DNA of 64,000 nucleotides from an uncultured Collinsella sp. (GCA_958421275.1 CATZLI010000007.1:68724-132723), one strand, 5' to 3'. Counted from the stretch's first letter, positions 1 to 8,822 are shown. The notes: generated by a model not told the origin, from the sequence alone. A program made the numbers and translations.

Positions 1-541
1 CAATAGCCTCCATATGATCAAAACCACGCCGCCGAAACGCTGCCGCCGTCGCAGGCACAAACACCACCGCATCCGCGCCGGACAGCACACCTCCGTAGCG
101 ATCGGGCGCTACGACCTGGGCATGCAGGGCGGTGTCGTAGAGCAGCTCCGCCAGATACGGAGCTAGACGTCGCTCGCCCGCATCCTTGTACGCTTTAATG
201 ATGCGCGGCAGCGGATGCGCATAGACGGCGCACGCCAGACAGCGATCGAGTGCCTCCGCCATTGCCGAGGACGTGCCCTCGACCGAACACTCAGTGCACA
301 GCAAATCCCCAAACGGGGCGCCGCATCGGGTACAGCTATGACGTGGGTCGATGAGCGTGAGCGCGGCCAGGCAGTCTTGGCAAATAAGCGCACCGGCGCG
401 TTCGCAGCCGGCACATCGCGTGGGCGACAACGCCTCAAGCGCCTCGTACGTCGCGTGCTCGGCAAACGGTAGCAATTCGTCCGCAAACGGTAGGGCACCG
501 GCTCCCTGCAGACGGCTCAATATGTTCAGATGGCTCTTCAA
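1..541 (-). CDS. comF: ComF family phosphoribosyltransferase-like protein (partial, C-terminus outside window)
   Basis: The reading frame opens at TTG (541), preceded by AGGGAGG at 8 nt, and runs off the left edge, so about 180 N-terminal residues are visible. Near residues 44-85 there are CxxC pairs (CAGC, CQDC, CTRC, CTEC) that form the double zinc ribbon typical of ComF. The phosphoribosyltransferase fold begins after it (AYKDAGERRLAPYL, then VFVPATAAAFRRRGFDH, the usual ComF segment). ComF proteins belong to the competence and DNA-uptake machinery in Firmicutes, but their biochemical role in actinobacteria is not known. It lies about 100 bp downstream of ricT on the same strand and may be co-transcribed. 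The family call is secure; the exact start is likely. Confidence 0.85.
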   Translation of the reverse strand, partial: MKSHLNILSRLQGAGALPFADELLPFAEHATYEALEALSPTRCAGCERAGALICQDCLAALTLIDPRHSCTRCGAPFGDLLCTECSVEGTSSAMAEALDRCLACAVYAHPLPRIIKAYKDAGERRLAPYLAELLYDTALHAQVVAPDRYGGVLSGADAVVFVPATAAAFRRRGFDHMEAI

Positions 542-643
542 GACACAACCCTCCCTACGTTCGGTCGCGGGGAGGGTTGTTGATTCGGCGCTATGATACC
601 CCGATGCGCTCGGGGCAAGGCGGGCTAAATCCGCTCGCGGGCG

Positions 644-2335
644 TTATTCGCCGGCGGGCGGTTGCGGTGCGGACGAAGACGGAGTCGAGCCCTCGCCGCC
701 ATCCTGGCGCGGCTTGCGGGAACGGCGACGGCGACGGCGCTTTTGACCCTGGTCGGCCGAGCCCTCGCCACCGCGCGGCTCGCGCTCGTCGCGAGCGGCG
801 CCACGCGAAGCCTTGGCAGCCGCTCCCCCGCCATCCCCGGGACGACGGCGCGTGACCTTGACCTCGCCATCCGAGACCTGATCGGCCACGGAGGGCACTG
901 AGGGCTTCTGCTGCGCGCCCGAGGAATGGCGACGGCGCGGACGCGGCGTGCGCTCCTCCTCGCCACGTGACTTGCCGCCCTTGTCGGCAGGCGCATCGGA
1001 GGCCGAGGCGCCCTTGGAAGCGGCACCAGCCTCGCGAGCAGCTGCGGCGCGGAAGGCGTCCTCGCGCTCCTCGCTCGACAGATGACGGCGGCGGCGACGT
1101 GTGGGGTTCATGCCACCGCCGCGATTCTGCTGCTGGGGTTGCTGAACCTCGCGCTCGCGAGAGGCGTTCTTGCCCGCGGCTGCAGCCTCGGTAGCATCGC
1201 CCGAGCCCGCGCGCTTGCGGCGGCGACGGCCATCGGCCGCCCCCTCGGCCTCGGGTGCCTCGGCCTTGCCGCGACCCTTTCCACGGCCACGGCCCTCGCC
1301 CTGACCCTGACCGGCGCGAGCATCGGATTCGGCATCGCGACGACGACGCTTGGGCATCGACGTGCCGGCCAGACGGTCGGCACTCGACAGGCCATCGCCC
1401 ACGTCGACGCCGTTCTCGCGATCGAGCTCCATGAGCGCCAGGCGCATCTCGGGCGACTCGATGCGCTCGAGCACGTCGCGCGTCACGCAGTCGGGGCGGC
1501 AGTTGCAGCCCTGCTCGGCGGCCTTCTTTTTGCAGCCCTCCGAGCACGTCATATCGGCCAGGTTGACCTTAAAGACTTTGCCGTTCTCCAGGCGCAGCAC
1601 CAGCTGCTCACGCGGCGTGTCATACTCCTGGATACGCGCCTTGCCAAGCGGCGTATCGATGAGTGTCTTCTTTTTGGGCGCTCGGCTCTTAAAGTCCTTG
1701 TAGGCCTCGAACTCGTAGCGCAGGCAGCACATCAGGCGACCGCACACGCCACTGATCTTGGACGAGTTGAGCGGCAGGTCCTGCTCTTTTGCCATGCGAA
1801 TCGAGACGGGCTCAAACTGTCCGCCAAAGCGCGTGCAGCAGAGCTCCTGTCCGCACTGGGCGTAGCCACCCACCAGGCGGGTCTCGTCGCGCACGCCGAT
1901 CTGGCGCATGTCGACGCGAATGTGCAGCGTCGAGGACAGGTCCTTGACGAGCTGGCGAAAATCGACGCGCTCCTCGGCCGCAAAGTAGAACACGGCCTTC
2001 TCGCCGCCAAACAGGTACTCGACGCCGACCGGCTTCATCTCGAGGTCGAGCTCCTTGACCAGGCGGCGGAAGTCGACCATGGCCTCGTCGCCCTGGATGG
2101 CCAGGTCGTCGGCAAGCTGCAGGTCGATGTCGCTCGCCACGCGCAGCACGGGCTTGAGCGGCTGACCGATCTCATCTTGCGGCACCTCGAAGGGATCGGC
2201 CGTGACCAGGCCGATCTCGGTTCCGCGCTCGGTGGAGCAAATGGCATAATCGGCCTCGAGGATATCCAGATCCTGCGGATCGAACCACAGGTCGCGCGAG
2301 GCGTAGGTAAACTTAACGGGTACGACTAACGGCAT
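644..2335 (-). CDS. ricT: RicT/YaaT-like PSP1 domain protein with long basic tail
   Basis: 563 aa. Residues 1-300 are a PSP1/RicT protein with the family's cysteine clusters: C161, C166, C167, C198, C203, C204, then C264, C268, C277, C279 and C283. In Bacillus the RicA-RicF-RicT complex binds 4Fe-4S clusters and guides RNase Y in mRNA processing. After about residue 300 the protein is unlike the usual ~275-aa RicT. It carries a ~260-residue tail of Gly, Ala, Glu and repeated RRRR/KRRRR blocks that looks disordered and RNA-binding. The ATG lies inside the end of holB (10-nt overlap) with AGGAAGG 7 nt upstream, so translation is probably coupled. The gene order tmk-holB-yaaT is conserved in many Gram-positives, which supports the call. 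Confidence 0.85.
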   Translation of the reverse strand: MPLVVPVKFTYASRDLWFDPQDLDILEADYAICSTERGTEIGLVTADPFEVPQDEIGQPLKPVLRVASDIDLQLADDLAIQGDEAMVDFRRLVKELDLEMKPVGVEYLFGGEKAVFYFAAEERVDFRQLVKDLSSTLHIRVDMRQIGVRDETRLVGGYAQCGQELCCTRFGGQFEPVSIRMAKEQDLPLNSSKISGVCGRLMCCLRYEFEAYKDFKSRAPKKKTLIDTPLGKARIQEYDTPREQLVLRLENGKVFKVNLADMTCSEGCKKKAAEQGCNCRPDCVTRDVLERIESPEMRLALMELDRENGVDVGDGLSSADRLAGTSMPKRRRRDAESDARAGQGQGEGRGRGKGRGKAEAPEAEGAADGRRRRKRAGSGDATEAAAAGKNASREREVQQPQQQNRGGGMNPTRRRRRHLSSEEREDAFRAAAAREAGAASKGASASDAPADKGGKSRGEEERTPRPRRRHSSGAQQKPSVPSVADQVSDGEVKVTRRRPGDGGGAAAKASRGAARDEREPRGGEGSADQGQKRRRRRRSRKPRQDGGEGSTPSSSAPQPPAGE

Positions 2336-3453
2336 TTCAGTGCCTTCCTGATATCGAACAGCATGACCTCGATGGCCAGCTGGGGAGTAACGTTTCTGGC
2401 GATGTTGCGCTCGGCGGTCGCGACTGCCTCGAGCGCCCGGGTGGCACCCGCAACATTGGTCGCGGCGGCAAGCCGACCGATCGTGTCGCGCACGTCTTCG
2501 TTTACCACGTCGGCCGCCTCGTCCTGAAGCGTCAGCAGCACGTCGCGCATGAGCGTCCGCGCGCTCGCCAGCGCTTCCATGATACCCGAACGCTCGCGCG
2601 CGTTGAGTTCGCGCTTGTTGCGGTCCTCAAGCTGCTTCAATGCTCCACGCGACAGGTAGTCGGCGTTTTGCTCGAGCACCTTTTCCTGCGTGGACTTGAC
2701 CTCGGCGAGCGGCGCCTTAACGGCGACGATGAGTGACTTGGCGCGACTGAGCACGTCGGCCTCGTCGGCGGCGATAAGCGAATCGATGGCGCGGACCATC
2801 TGACGGCGGGCGTCCTGGCGCTCGGCGCTCTTGAGGAACTCGATGCCACGCGTGGGGCTTCCCGCTACGGCGACGGCCATGCGGCAACGCGCAGGGTCCT
2901 GACCGGTGGCGCGACTCACGGCCTGCGCGGCGACGGCGGGCGATACCAGCCGAAACGGCACGCACTGGCAGCGGCTCACGATGGTGGGCAACATCACGTC
3001 TGCCGAGGTGCCCAGCAGGATGAACATAACGTCCTCGGGCGGCTCCTCGAGTGTTTTGAGCAGTGCGTTGGCGGTGTTGGCGCGCAGCTGCTCGGCACGG
3101 TCGATGATGTAGACCTTGGCCTTGGCACGGATGGGCGCCAGCGGCACGTCGTCGAGCAGCTCGCGGGTCTGGGCGATGAGGTAGCCCGTGGCGCTCTCGG
3201 GCGTGTAATAGTGCACATCGGGGTGTGTATGGCGGGCGACGCGCACGCAGCTATCGCATGAGCCGCAGCCGTCCTGCTCGCACAGGAAGGCTTGGGCGAG
3301 CGCCCACGCGGCGTCGAGCTTGCCCGCTCCGGGCGCGCCCAAAAACAGGTAGGCGTGCGATGCGCGACCGCTGGCGACGGCATTGGTCAAAAAGTCGCGC
3401 ACGCGCTCTTGGGTGTCGAGCTTGGCCAGCAGGCTTGCCTGAGCGGGGGCCAT
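2326..3453 (-). CDS. holB: DNA polymerase III subunit delta'
   Basis: 375 aa from the ATG at 3453, one base after the tmk stop; the frame is open further upstream but lies inside tmk. It is a clamp-loader AAA+ subunit. The P-loop GAPGAGK is at residues 39-45, four zinc-type cysteines at 58, 63, 66 and 69 follow, then the typical LLKTLEEPP segment and the SRC motif near 160-162 that completes neighbouring ATP sites. delta' works with delta and tau/gamma to load the beta sliding clamp on DNA. Unlike E. coli HolB this one keeps an intact P-loop, as seen in other Gram-positive homologues. It sits between tmk and ricT in one operon. Confidence 0.9.
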   Translation of the reverse strand: MAPAQASLLAKLDTQERVRDFLTNAVASGRASHAYLFLGAPGAGKLDAAWALAQAFLCEQDGCGSCDSCVRVARHTHPDVHYYTPESATGYLIAQTRELLDDVPLAPIRAKAKVYIIDRAEQLRANTANALLKTLEEPPEDVMFILLGTSADVMLPTIVSRCQCVPFRLVSPAVAAQAVSRATGQDPARCRMAVAVAGSPTRGIEFLKSAERQDARRQMVRAIDSLIAADEADVLSRAKSLIVAVKAPLAEVKSTQEKVLEQNADYLSRGALKQLEDRNKRELNARERSGIMEALASARTLMRDVLLTLQDEAADVVNEDVRDTIGRLAAATNVAGATRALEAVATAERNIARNVTPQLAIEVMLFDIRKALKCR

Positions 3454-3454
3454 G

Positions 3455-4138
3455 TTACTCGGCCTCCTTGGCAAGCGCGGCGGCGACGACATCTTGCGGA
3501 ATGTCGAGGCCGTAGACGCGAACCTGCTCGACCGTCTGCGCGAAGACGTCCTCGATGGACGCGGTCGCGTCGATGAGCTTTACGCGGTTTGGTTCCTCGG
3601 CGGCAATGGCGCAAAATCCCTGGTAGACGCGCTCTTGGAAGGCCATGCCCTTGGCCTCCATGCGGTCGGCCGCACCACGGGCGGCCATGCGCAGCGCCGC
3701 CTGCTCGGGCGTGATGCGATAGACGAGTGTGAGAGCCGGGTGCGTACCCGCGACGGCCAGGTTGTTGGCGTCGCGCACCATCTGGCGATCGAGGCCGTCG
3801 GCAAACGCCTGGTAGCAGGTCGTGGAATCGTAGAAGCGGTCGCACAGGACCACCTTGCCGGCCGCGAGGGCGGGAGCTATGACCTCGTGCACCAGCTGGG
3901 CGCGTGCGGCCTCGTAGAGCAGCAGCTCGCAGGTATCTCCCATGGCCGTGTTGGCGGGATCGAGCAGCAGGGCGCGGATCTTTTCGCTGATGGCGGTGCC
4001 GCCCGGCTCGCGCAGGCTCACAACCTGGTAGCCAGCGAGTTCGAGCGCGCGGGCAAGCAAGCGCGCCTGCGTGGACTTGCCGGCGCCATCAACGCCCTCG
4101 AGCGTGATAAAGCTATGTTGAGCGGGCTCAAAAGCCAT
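3455..4138 (-). CDS. tmk: Thymidylate kinase
   Basis: 227 aa, normal length. It phosphorylates dTMP to dTDP with ATP in the cytoplasm. The P-loop GVDGAGKST is at residues 15-23, with the DR(F)YDST segment near residue 99 and the lid region rich in arginine (RMAARGAADRME). The ATG is preceded by AAGGGG at about 8 nt. It is first in the tmk-holB-ricT cluster, linking dTTP supply with replication. The promoter should lie in the 225-bp gap upstream, which also contains a palindromic repeat. Confidence 0.95.
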   Translation of the reverse strand: MAFEPAQHSFITLEGVDGAGKSTQARLLARALELAGYQVVSLREPGGTAISEKIRALLLDPANTAMGDTCELLLYEAARAQLVHEVIAPALAAGKVVLCDRFYDSTTCYQAFADGLDRQMVRDANNLAVAGTHPALTLVYRITPEQAALRMAARGAADRMEAKGMAFQERVYQGFCAIAAEEPNRVKLIDATASIEDVFAQTVEQVRVYGLDIPQDVVAAALAKEAE

Positions 4139-4245
4139 GGGCGCAGCCCCTTCCTACAAGGCGCGTAAATGCGAGTTATAGCAACCAAGCCATGATACCC
4201 CAGTGCTCGGCGCGTCCCAAATCCCACCTAGCCAATGGCTACTCA

Positions 4246-4304
4246 GGCGGCAGTTAGGGACGTTCCTAAACTGCCGGCCGAAAAGGAACGTCCCAACTGC
4301 CGGC
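4246..4304. repeat. Palindromic repeat, CCGGCAGTT family, copy 1
   Basis: Two copies of CGGCAGTT(A)GGGACGTTCC face each other: the left copy starts near 4248 and the reverse-complement copy ends at 4303. Between them is AAACTGCCGGCC, so each half can also fold alone. The arrangement resembles a bacterial interspersed mosaic (BIME-like) unit. A near-perfect second copy lies at 5366-5424, so the gene between them is bracketed. Confidence 0.85.
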
Positions 4305-4320
4305 TTTTTGGGGTGCTGGG

Positions 4321-4326
4321 TATAAT
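4321..4326 (+). promoter_or_regulatory. Probable -10 box of the zinc-ribbon gene
   Basis: A perfect TATAAT lies 38 bp before the ATG at 4364. No good -35 box is seen 16-18 bp upstream, where the right arm of the palindromic repeat ends, so the assignment rests on the -10 box alone. Confidence 0.4.
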
Positions 4327-4363
4327 CGTCGTATTGCATTGAAATGTGGCGAAAGGAGTGGCA

Positions 4364-5347
4364 ATGTCTCGGTATTGCGCCTCGTGCGGCAAGCTTCTTG
4401 CAGATAATGCCAAGTTCTGCACCTCGTGCGGTGCATCCGTTGAACAAACAACCGCGAGCGATAGCCAGCCCGCTTTTGAGCAGACCGGTTCCCTCGATAC
4501 GCCGCAAGCCAAGGCGGACGACCCCCTCGCCTATCGCCCCGACCCCGTCGCAGGCCCCGCGGCCGTCGAGACCACGCAGCGCATACCCGTCGCGAGCGAC
4601 TCGCCCCAACAGCAGCCGGCTCCCGCATACGCGCCCGCTTCGCCACAGACCCCCACTCCCAAAAAGAGCGGCACCGGGCCGCTTATCGCCGTTATCGTTG
4701 TGCTGGTGGCAATCATCATCGCCCTGGTCGTTTTCTTTGTGATCAAGCCTTTCGACAACGCCGCCACGCAGACGACTGCCGAGGTAGCTAAGCTGCACCA
4801 TGACGTCGACGACGATGACCTAAAGCCTCTCGGCGATCCCAACAGCCTGTACGACGATGATGACGATGACGACGAGGATGGCGGCGAAGCAACGCTCTCC
4901 GAGCAGAACCTCTACCGCCGACTGAGCGAATACTACGACTTGCTCGAAGACCTCGACAACTACGTCCGTGGCTGCGCGCAGAACTTCAACGGCAGCTATC
5001 TGGAAGAAGATCGCACCACCCGTCAAAATCTCGCCGACGTCGCCGAGCGCACAGAGGACACCATCGAGCAGTATTACGACATCGTCGAGGACCTGGACGT
5101 CCCGACGAGCTCCAAGAACTACAGTTCCTGGAAGGACATCATCGCCCTGTACGACGACCTGGATCACCGCATTGACGCAATCTGTGATGCCTGGGAGATC
5201 AGCCTGAAATACGCCAAGCCTGCGGACCACAAGAATGAGATCGTGGCGCCGCTGTCGCGCGACAACGTGGCGGGCACCAATGACAATAAGTATCGCCTAG
5301 ACTTTGAGGAGCGCTATCCCGGCGCCAAACCCGTCGAAGTGAACTAG
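4364..5347 (+). CDS. Zinc-ribbon single-pass membrane protein, function unknown
   Basis: 327 aa. The ATG at 4364 is chosen because AAAGGAG lies 7 nt upstream; an in-frame GTG at 4346 would overlap that site. Residues 5-22 form a zinc ribbon (C5xxC8 ... C19xxC22). A Pro/Ala/Gln-rich linker follows, then one membrane helix at about 106-128, then a strongly acidic stretch of consecutive aspartates near 165-175 and a mostly helical C-terminal domain rich in Tyr, Asp and Leu. The ribbon should be cytoplasmic and the C-terminal domain outside. I do not recognise the extracytoplasmic domain. The gene stands alone between converging or divergent neighbours and is flanked on both sides by the same repeat family. 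Confidence 0.75.
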   Translation: MSRYCASCGKLLADNAKFCTSCGASVEQTTASDSQPAFEQTGSLDTPQAKADDPLAYRPDPVAGPAAVETTQRIPVASDSPQQQPAPAYAPASPQTPTPKKSGTGPLIAVIVVLVAIIIALVVFFVIKPFDNAATQTTAEVAKLHHDVDDDDLKPLGDPNSLYDDDDDDDEDGGEATLSEQNLYRRLSEYYDLLEDLDNYVRGCAQNFNGSYLEEDRTTRQNLADVAERTEDTIEQYYDIVEDLDVPTSSKNYSSWKDIIALYDDLDHRIDAICDAWEISLKYAKPADHKNEIVAPLSRDNVAGTNDNKYRLDFEERYPGAKPVEVN

Positions 5348-5365
5348 CGCTTTGTCGTTCCCGAG

Positions 5366-5424
5366 CCGGCAGTTAGGGACGTTCCTAAACTGCCGGCAGA
5401 AAAGGAACGTCCCTAACTGCCGGT
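5366..5424. repeat. Palindromic repeat, CCGGCAGTT family, copy 2
   Basis: The left copy CCGGCAGTTAGGGACGTTCC and its exact reverse complement face each other across AAACTGCCGGCAG. It starts 19 bp after the stop of the zinc-ribbon gene. The match to copy 1 at 4246-4304 is almost complete. Confidence 0.85.
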
Positions 5425-5425
5425 C

Positions 5426-5467
5426 AAAAAAAACGAGCGAGGATCGTGGGGTCCTCGCTCGTTTTTT
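5426..5467. terminator. Bidirectional intrinsic terminator
   Basis: A 12-bp stem (5433-5444 with 5451-5462, ACGAGCGAGGA) has a 6-nt loop, an A-run on the left and a T-run on the right. It can end both the zinc-ribbon gene (plus) and topA (minus). Confidence 0.85.
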
Positions 5468-5489
5468 AGGCAATGTTTCGACCGCGCCG

Positions 5490-8084
5490 TTACTTGTCGG
5501 AGGCTACTTTCTTGGCAGTCGACTTCTTCGCGGTCGTCTTCTTGGCGGCAGTGGCTTTCTTAGCCGTCGTCTTCTTGGCCGCCGTCGTCTTCTTGGCCGT
5601 GCTCGCCTTAGTCGTGGTCTTGCGGCCGCGGGCGGGCTTCTTCTCCTTGGTCGGGCAGTCCATGTTGACGCAGATACGCCACGGGCCGCGCGCCGTGTTG
5701 ACCACCACGATGGGGGCGCCGCACTCGGGGCAGGTCTCACCCGTCGCCTCGAGCTTACCGCGCGCCGGCAGAGGATAGCTTACGCCGCAGTCATCGTAGT
5801 TGGTGCAGCGGATAAAGCGCTTGCCGCTCTTCTCACTCTTGTGCGCGATCAGGTCGCCGTGACGCCCGGCCTCGGCACACACCTTGCACTCGCCCACCTT
5901 AAGGTCAGGCTCGTAGTTAGTGGGGCACGTGGGATTCACGCAGATCTCGAAAGCCTTCTGGCGGAACGGCTGACACTTAATGCGCGGCGCGCCGCACTCG
6001 GGGCACACGGCGGCCTCGCCCTCGAGCGGGCTTACCTTGACGCCGCTCGGCACCGGATAGGTCACGTCGCAGTCGGGCCAGCCCATGCAGCCAATGAAGC
6101 TGCCACGGGTCTTGGCGCTCGTCTTCATAACCAGGTCCTTGCCGCACTTGGGGCAGGCGCCCACGCGCGCATCGGCCGTGACGGCGTCGCTGATGGCGTC
6201 GCCCAGCTCCTGCGTATGCTTGAGCAGCTCGTCGAGCACACCGGCCAGCAGCGCACGCGAGTGTGTCACGACATGCTCTTCAGTGTCCTCGCCGCGCTCC
6301 ACGCGGGTCATGTCGCCGTCGAGTTCGCTGGTCATATCGGGACTCGTGATGCGCGGGGCAAACTGCGACAGCGCATCGATAATGGCGATACCCAGCTGAC
6401 TCGGCTCCACGGGATCGTTTTTGAGGTAACGCACGGCGTACAGGCGCTCGATAATGCTCGCGCGCGTGGACTTGGTGCCCAGGCCGCGCTTTTCCATCTC
6501 CTGCACGAGCTTGCCCTGGCTGTAGCGCGCGGGCGGCTCGGTCTGCTTGGCCTCGAGCTTAATGTCGAACACGTCGACCGTGTCGCCCTGCTCCAGCGGC
6601 GGCATCTGCTCGTCGCGCTTGAGTCCGTACGGGTACGCCTCGCGGAAACCCGGGGTCACGAGCACGTCGCCCGAAGCCACGAACGGCTCGCCGTTCACAT
6701 CGAGCTCGAGCTTGGTGTTCTCGATGGTCGCAGGACCCATAAGCGTCGCCAGGAAGCGGCGGGCGATGAGATCGTAGAGCTTGCGCTGGCCGCCGTCGAG
6801 CGTGGACGGATCGCCCTCGCCCGTGGGGTAAATAGGCGGGTGGTCGGTGGTTTCGACTTTGCCGCGCGTGGGCTTCATGGGACCGGCGAGCACCTTTTTG
6901 CACACCGGCGCCAGCGCCGGGTTGATCTTTGCCAGATCGCTCACCACGGCGCCCAAATCGAGCGTCGCAGGGTACACGGTATTGTCGACACGCGGGTAAC
7001 TGATGAGGCCCGCCATGTAGAGGGACTCGGCGATGCGCATGGTACGCGCAGGTGAGATGCCCTCGGCCGCAGCGGCTGCCTGCAGCGAGGTGGTCGCAAA
7101 CGGTGTGGGCGGCTGCTGCTTGCGCGAGCGCTTGGTCACCGCGGCGACGGTTGCCGTCGCGACGCCGTCAACATGGCCGTACGCCGTCTCGGCAGCATCC
7201 TTGTCGGTAAAGCGCGCCGTTTTGTGCGCAATCTTAAAGCGGTCGTCCTCGGCAGCACCCTGTGCGGCGCCCATGCCGCGGATCTGCCAATAGTCCTCGG
7301 GCACAAACGCCATGCGCTCGCGCTCGCGCTCGACCACCAGGGCGAGCGTCGGCGTCTGCACGCGGCCGGCAGAGCGCACGTTACCAAAGCCGCCAAACTT
7401 GGCGAGCGTCAGGTAACGCGTGAGCACCGCGCCCCAAATGAGGTCGATGTGTTGACGGCTCTCGCCGGCGTCGGCCAGATTCTGGTCGAGCGAGACGAGA
7501 TTATCGAAGGCCTGCGTGATCTCGGCCTTGGTAAACGAAGAGTACTGGGCGCGGGCAACCGGCAAGTCCGGCGCAACCTCGCGCACCTTGTTGAGAGCGT
7601 CCGAGCCAATCAGCTCGCCCTCGCGGTCGAAGTCCGTGGCGATAATGACGCTGTCGGACTTTTTAGCGAGGTTCTTGAGCGAACGAATGAGCTCCTTCTC
7701 GGCCGGCAGCTTAATGACAGGCGCCCAGGTGAGGTAAGGCAGGCTCTCGAGCTTCCAGCCCTTGATGGAAATGCCATCGGCAAGGAACGGCTTGCGCTTG
7801 GTGTCGTACGGCGGGCGGGCCAGGCCATCGGGTATGTCGGCCGGCAGCATCTCGCCGTCCTCGGTCACCGAATACCAACCCAGCTTTTTATCGAACAGCA
7901 CGCTGTCGCAAAAATCGGGCGCCAGGATGTGACCGGCAAGGCCGATGGTCACACACTCCTCGCCCTTCCACTCAAAACGGTAGATGGCGGTGTTGTATAC
8001 CTTGTCCTTTTTGGGTTTACCCGTGGACAGCCGCTCGGCGATCTGACGCGCGGCGTCGTTTTTCTCGGCGATGATGAGCTTCAA
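5490..8084 (-). CDS. topA: DNA topoisomerase I (type IA), archaeal-like architecture with lysine tail
   Basis: 864 aa. It relaxes negative supercoils through a 5'-phosphotyrosine intermediate. The Toprim acidic motif DFDREGELIG is at 151-160, SAGRVQTPTLALV near 238-250, and the catalytic tyrosine is Y363 in GLISYPRVDN. Bacterial TopA usually reads ITYMRTDS here, so this motif is closer to archaeal TopA/TopB-type enzymes. Several C4 zinc ribbons follow (CPKCGK, CPECGAP, CKVC, CPECGAP). The C-terminus is a ~50-residue Lys/Thr/Ala tail (KKTTAKK repeats) like those of actinobacterial TopA, which increase processivity. It follows hypB by 54 bp, so it may be the last gene of that operon. Confidence 0.9.
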   Translation of the reverse strand: MKLIIAEKNDAARQIAERLSTGKPKKDKVYNTAIYRFEWKGEECVTIGLAGHILAPDFCDSVLFDKKLGWYSVTEDGEMLPADIPDGLARPPYDTKRKPFLADGISIKGWKLESLPYLTWAPVIKLPAEKELIRSLKNLAKKSDSVIIATDFDREGELIGSDALNKVREVAPDLPVARAQYSSFTKAEITQAFDNLVSLDQNLADAGESRQHIDLIWGAVLTRYLTLAKFGGFGNVRSAGRVQTPTLALVVERERERMAFVPEDYWQIRGMGAAQGAAEDDRFKIAHKTARFTDKDAAETAYGHVDGVATATVAAVTKRSRKQQPPTPFATTSLQAAAAAEGISPARTMRIAESLYMAGLISYPRVDNTVYPATLDLGAVVSDLAKINPALAPVCKKVLAGPMKPTRGKVETTDHPPIYPTGEGDPSTLDGGQRKLYDLIARRFLATLMGPATIENTKLELDVNGEPFVASGDVLVTPGFREAYPYGLKRDEQMPPLEQGDTVDVFDIKLEAKQTEPPARYSQGKLVQEMEKRGLGTKSTRASIIERLYAVRYLKNDPVEPSQLGIAIIDALSQFAPRITSPDMTSELDGDMTRVERGEDTEEHVVTHSRALLAGVLDELLKHTQELGDAISDAVTADARVGACPKCGKDLVMKTSAKTRGSFIGCMGWPDCDVTYPVPSGVKVSPLEGEAAVCPECGAPRIKCQPFRQKAFEICVNPTCPTNYEPDLKVGECKVCAEAGRHGDLIAHKSEKSGKRFIRCTNYDDCGVSYPLPARGKLEATGETCPECGAPIVVVNTARGPWRICVNMDCPTKEKKPARGRKTTTKASTAKKTTAAKKTTAKKATAAKKTTAKKSTAKKVASDK

Positions 8085-8138
8085 AAGAGGCTCCTATCTC
8101 GTATCTCTGCGGCTACGCCCGCCCGTATGGCGGCCGAC

Positions 8139-8822
8139 TTACGCCCTTGCTTGCTCAATCTGCCCGATGAGCCAATCGCACCAGGCATCCATGCCCTCGC
8201 CCTTGCGCGCGCTCACGGCAAACCGCGGCGCCTGCGGATTGAGGTCATCGAGTGTCTTAGTATACCTATCCATGTCAAAATCGAAAGCCGGGGCCACATC
8301 GACCTTGTTGAGCAGCTGCGCGCCGGCGTGTTGGAAGATGCCCGGGTACTTGATGGGCTTGTCGTCGCCCTCGGGCACAGAGAGGATCATGATGGACAGG
8401 TTCTCACCCAGGTCAAAGTCGACCGGGCAGACCAGGTTGCCCACGTTTTCGATAAAGATGACGTCAATGTTTTCCAGACCCACAGCCTGGTCGAACGCGT
8501 CGACGGCCTCCATGATCATGTTGCCCTCGAGGTGGCACAGGCCGCCCGTGTTGATCTGGATGGCGGGCATGCCGGCTTCCTTCATGGTAATGGCGTCGAC
8601 GTCCGAGGCGATGTCGCCCTCGATGACGGCGCAGCGCAGGCCAGCCTTGTCGCGCAGGCGCTCGTTGGTGCCCAGGATCGTGGTGGTCTTGCCCGAGCCG
8701 GGGCTCGACAGCACGTTAATCACGTAGGTGTTTGTCTCTTTAAATCGCTCACGCAGCTGATCTGCCAGGCGCTCGTTGCGCGACAGAATCGGCGACGCGA
8801 TATCAATCGTTTTCTCGGCCAT
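8139..8822 (-). CDS. hypB: Hydrogenase/urease nickel incorporation GTPase HypB
   Basis: 227 aa from ATG 8822, with AAGGAG 8 nt upstream; the upstream GTG at 8831 overlaps that site. It is a SIMIBI-class GTPase that drives nickel delivery with HypA. The P-loop SSPGSGKTT is at residues 39-47, followed by EGDIASDVDA, the metal-site GGLCHLEG and the base-recognition NKVDV. The short N-terminus lacks the CxxCGC nickel site and the histidine-rich stretch found in some HypB proteins. It is downstream of hypA and the tat genes. No nickel enzyme is encoded in this window, so the client ([NiFe]-hydrogenase or another enzyme) is elsewhere. Confidence 0.92.
   Translation of the reverse strand: MAEKTIDIASPILSRNERLADQLRERFKETNTYVINVLSSPGSGKTTTILGTNERLRDKAGLRCAVIEGDIASDVDAITMKEAGMPAIQINTGGLCHLEGNMIMEAVDAFDQAVGLENIDVIFIENVGNLVCPVDFDLGENLSIMILSVPEGDDKPIKYPGIFQHAGAQLLNKVDVAPAFDFDMDRYTKTLDDLNPQAPRFAVSARKGEGMDAWCDWLIGQIEQARA

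Noticed and set aside
1082..2329. A 415-codon plus-strand frame opposite ricT
   Set aside because: Shadow of the GC-rich ricT gene. The minus-strand frame has cysteine motifs and coupling to holB.
4346..4363. Earlier GTG start for the zinc-ribbon protein
   Set aside because: It overlaps the AAAGGAG ribosome site that fits the ATG at 4364.
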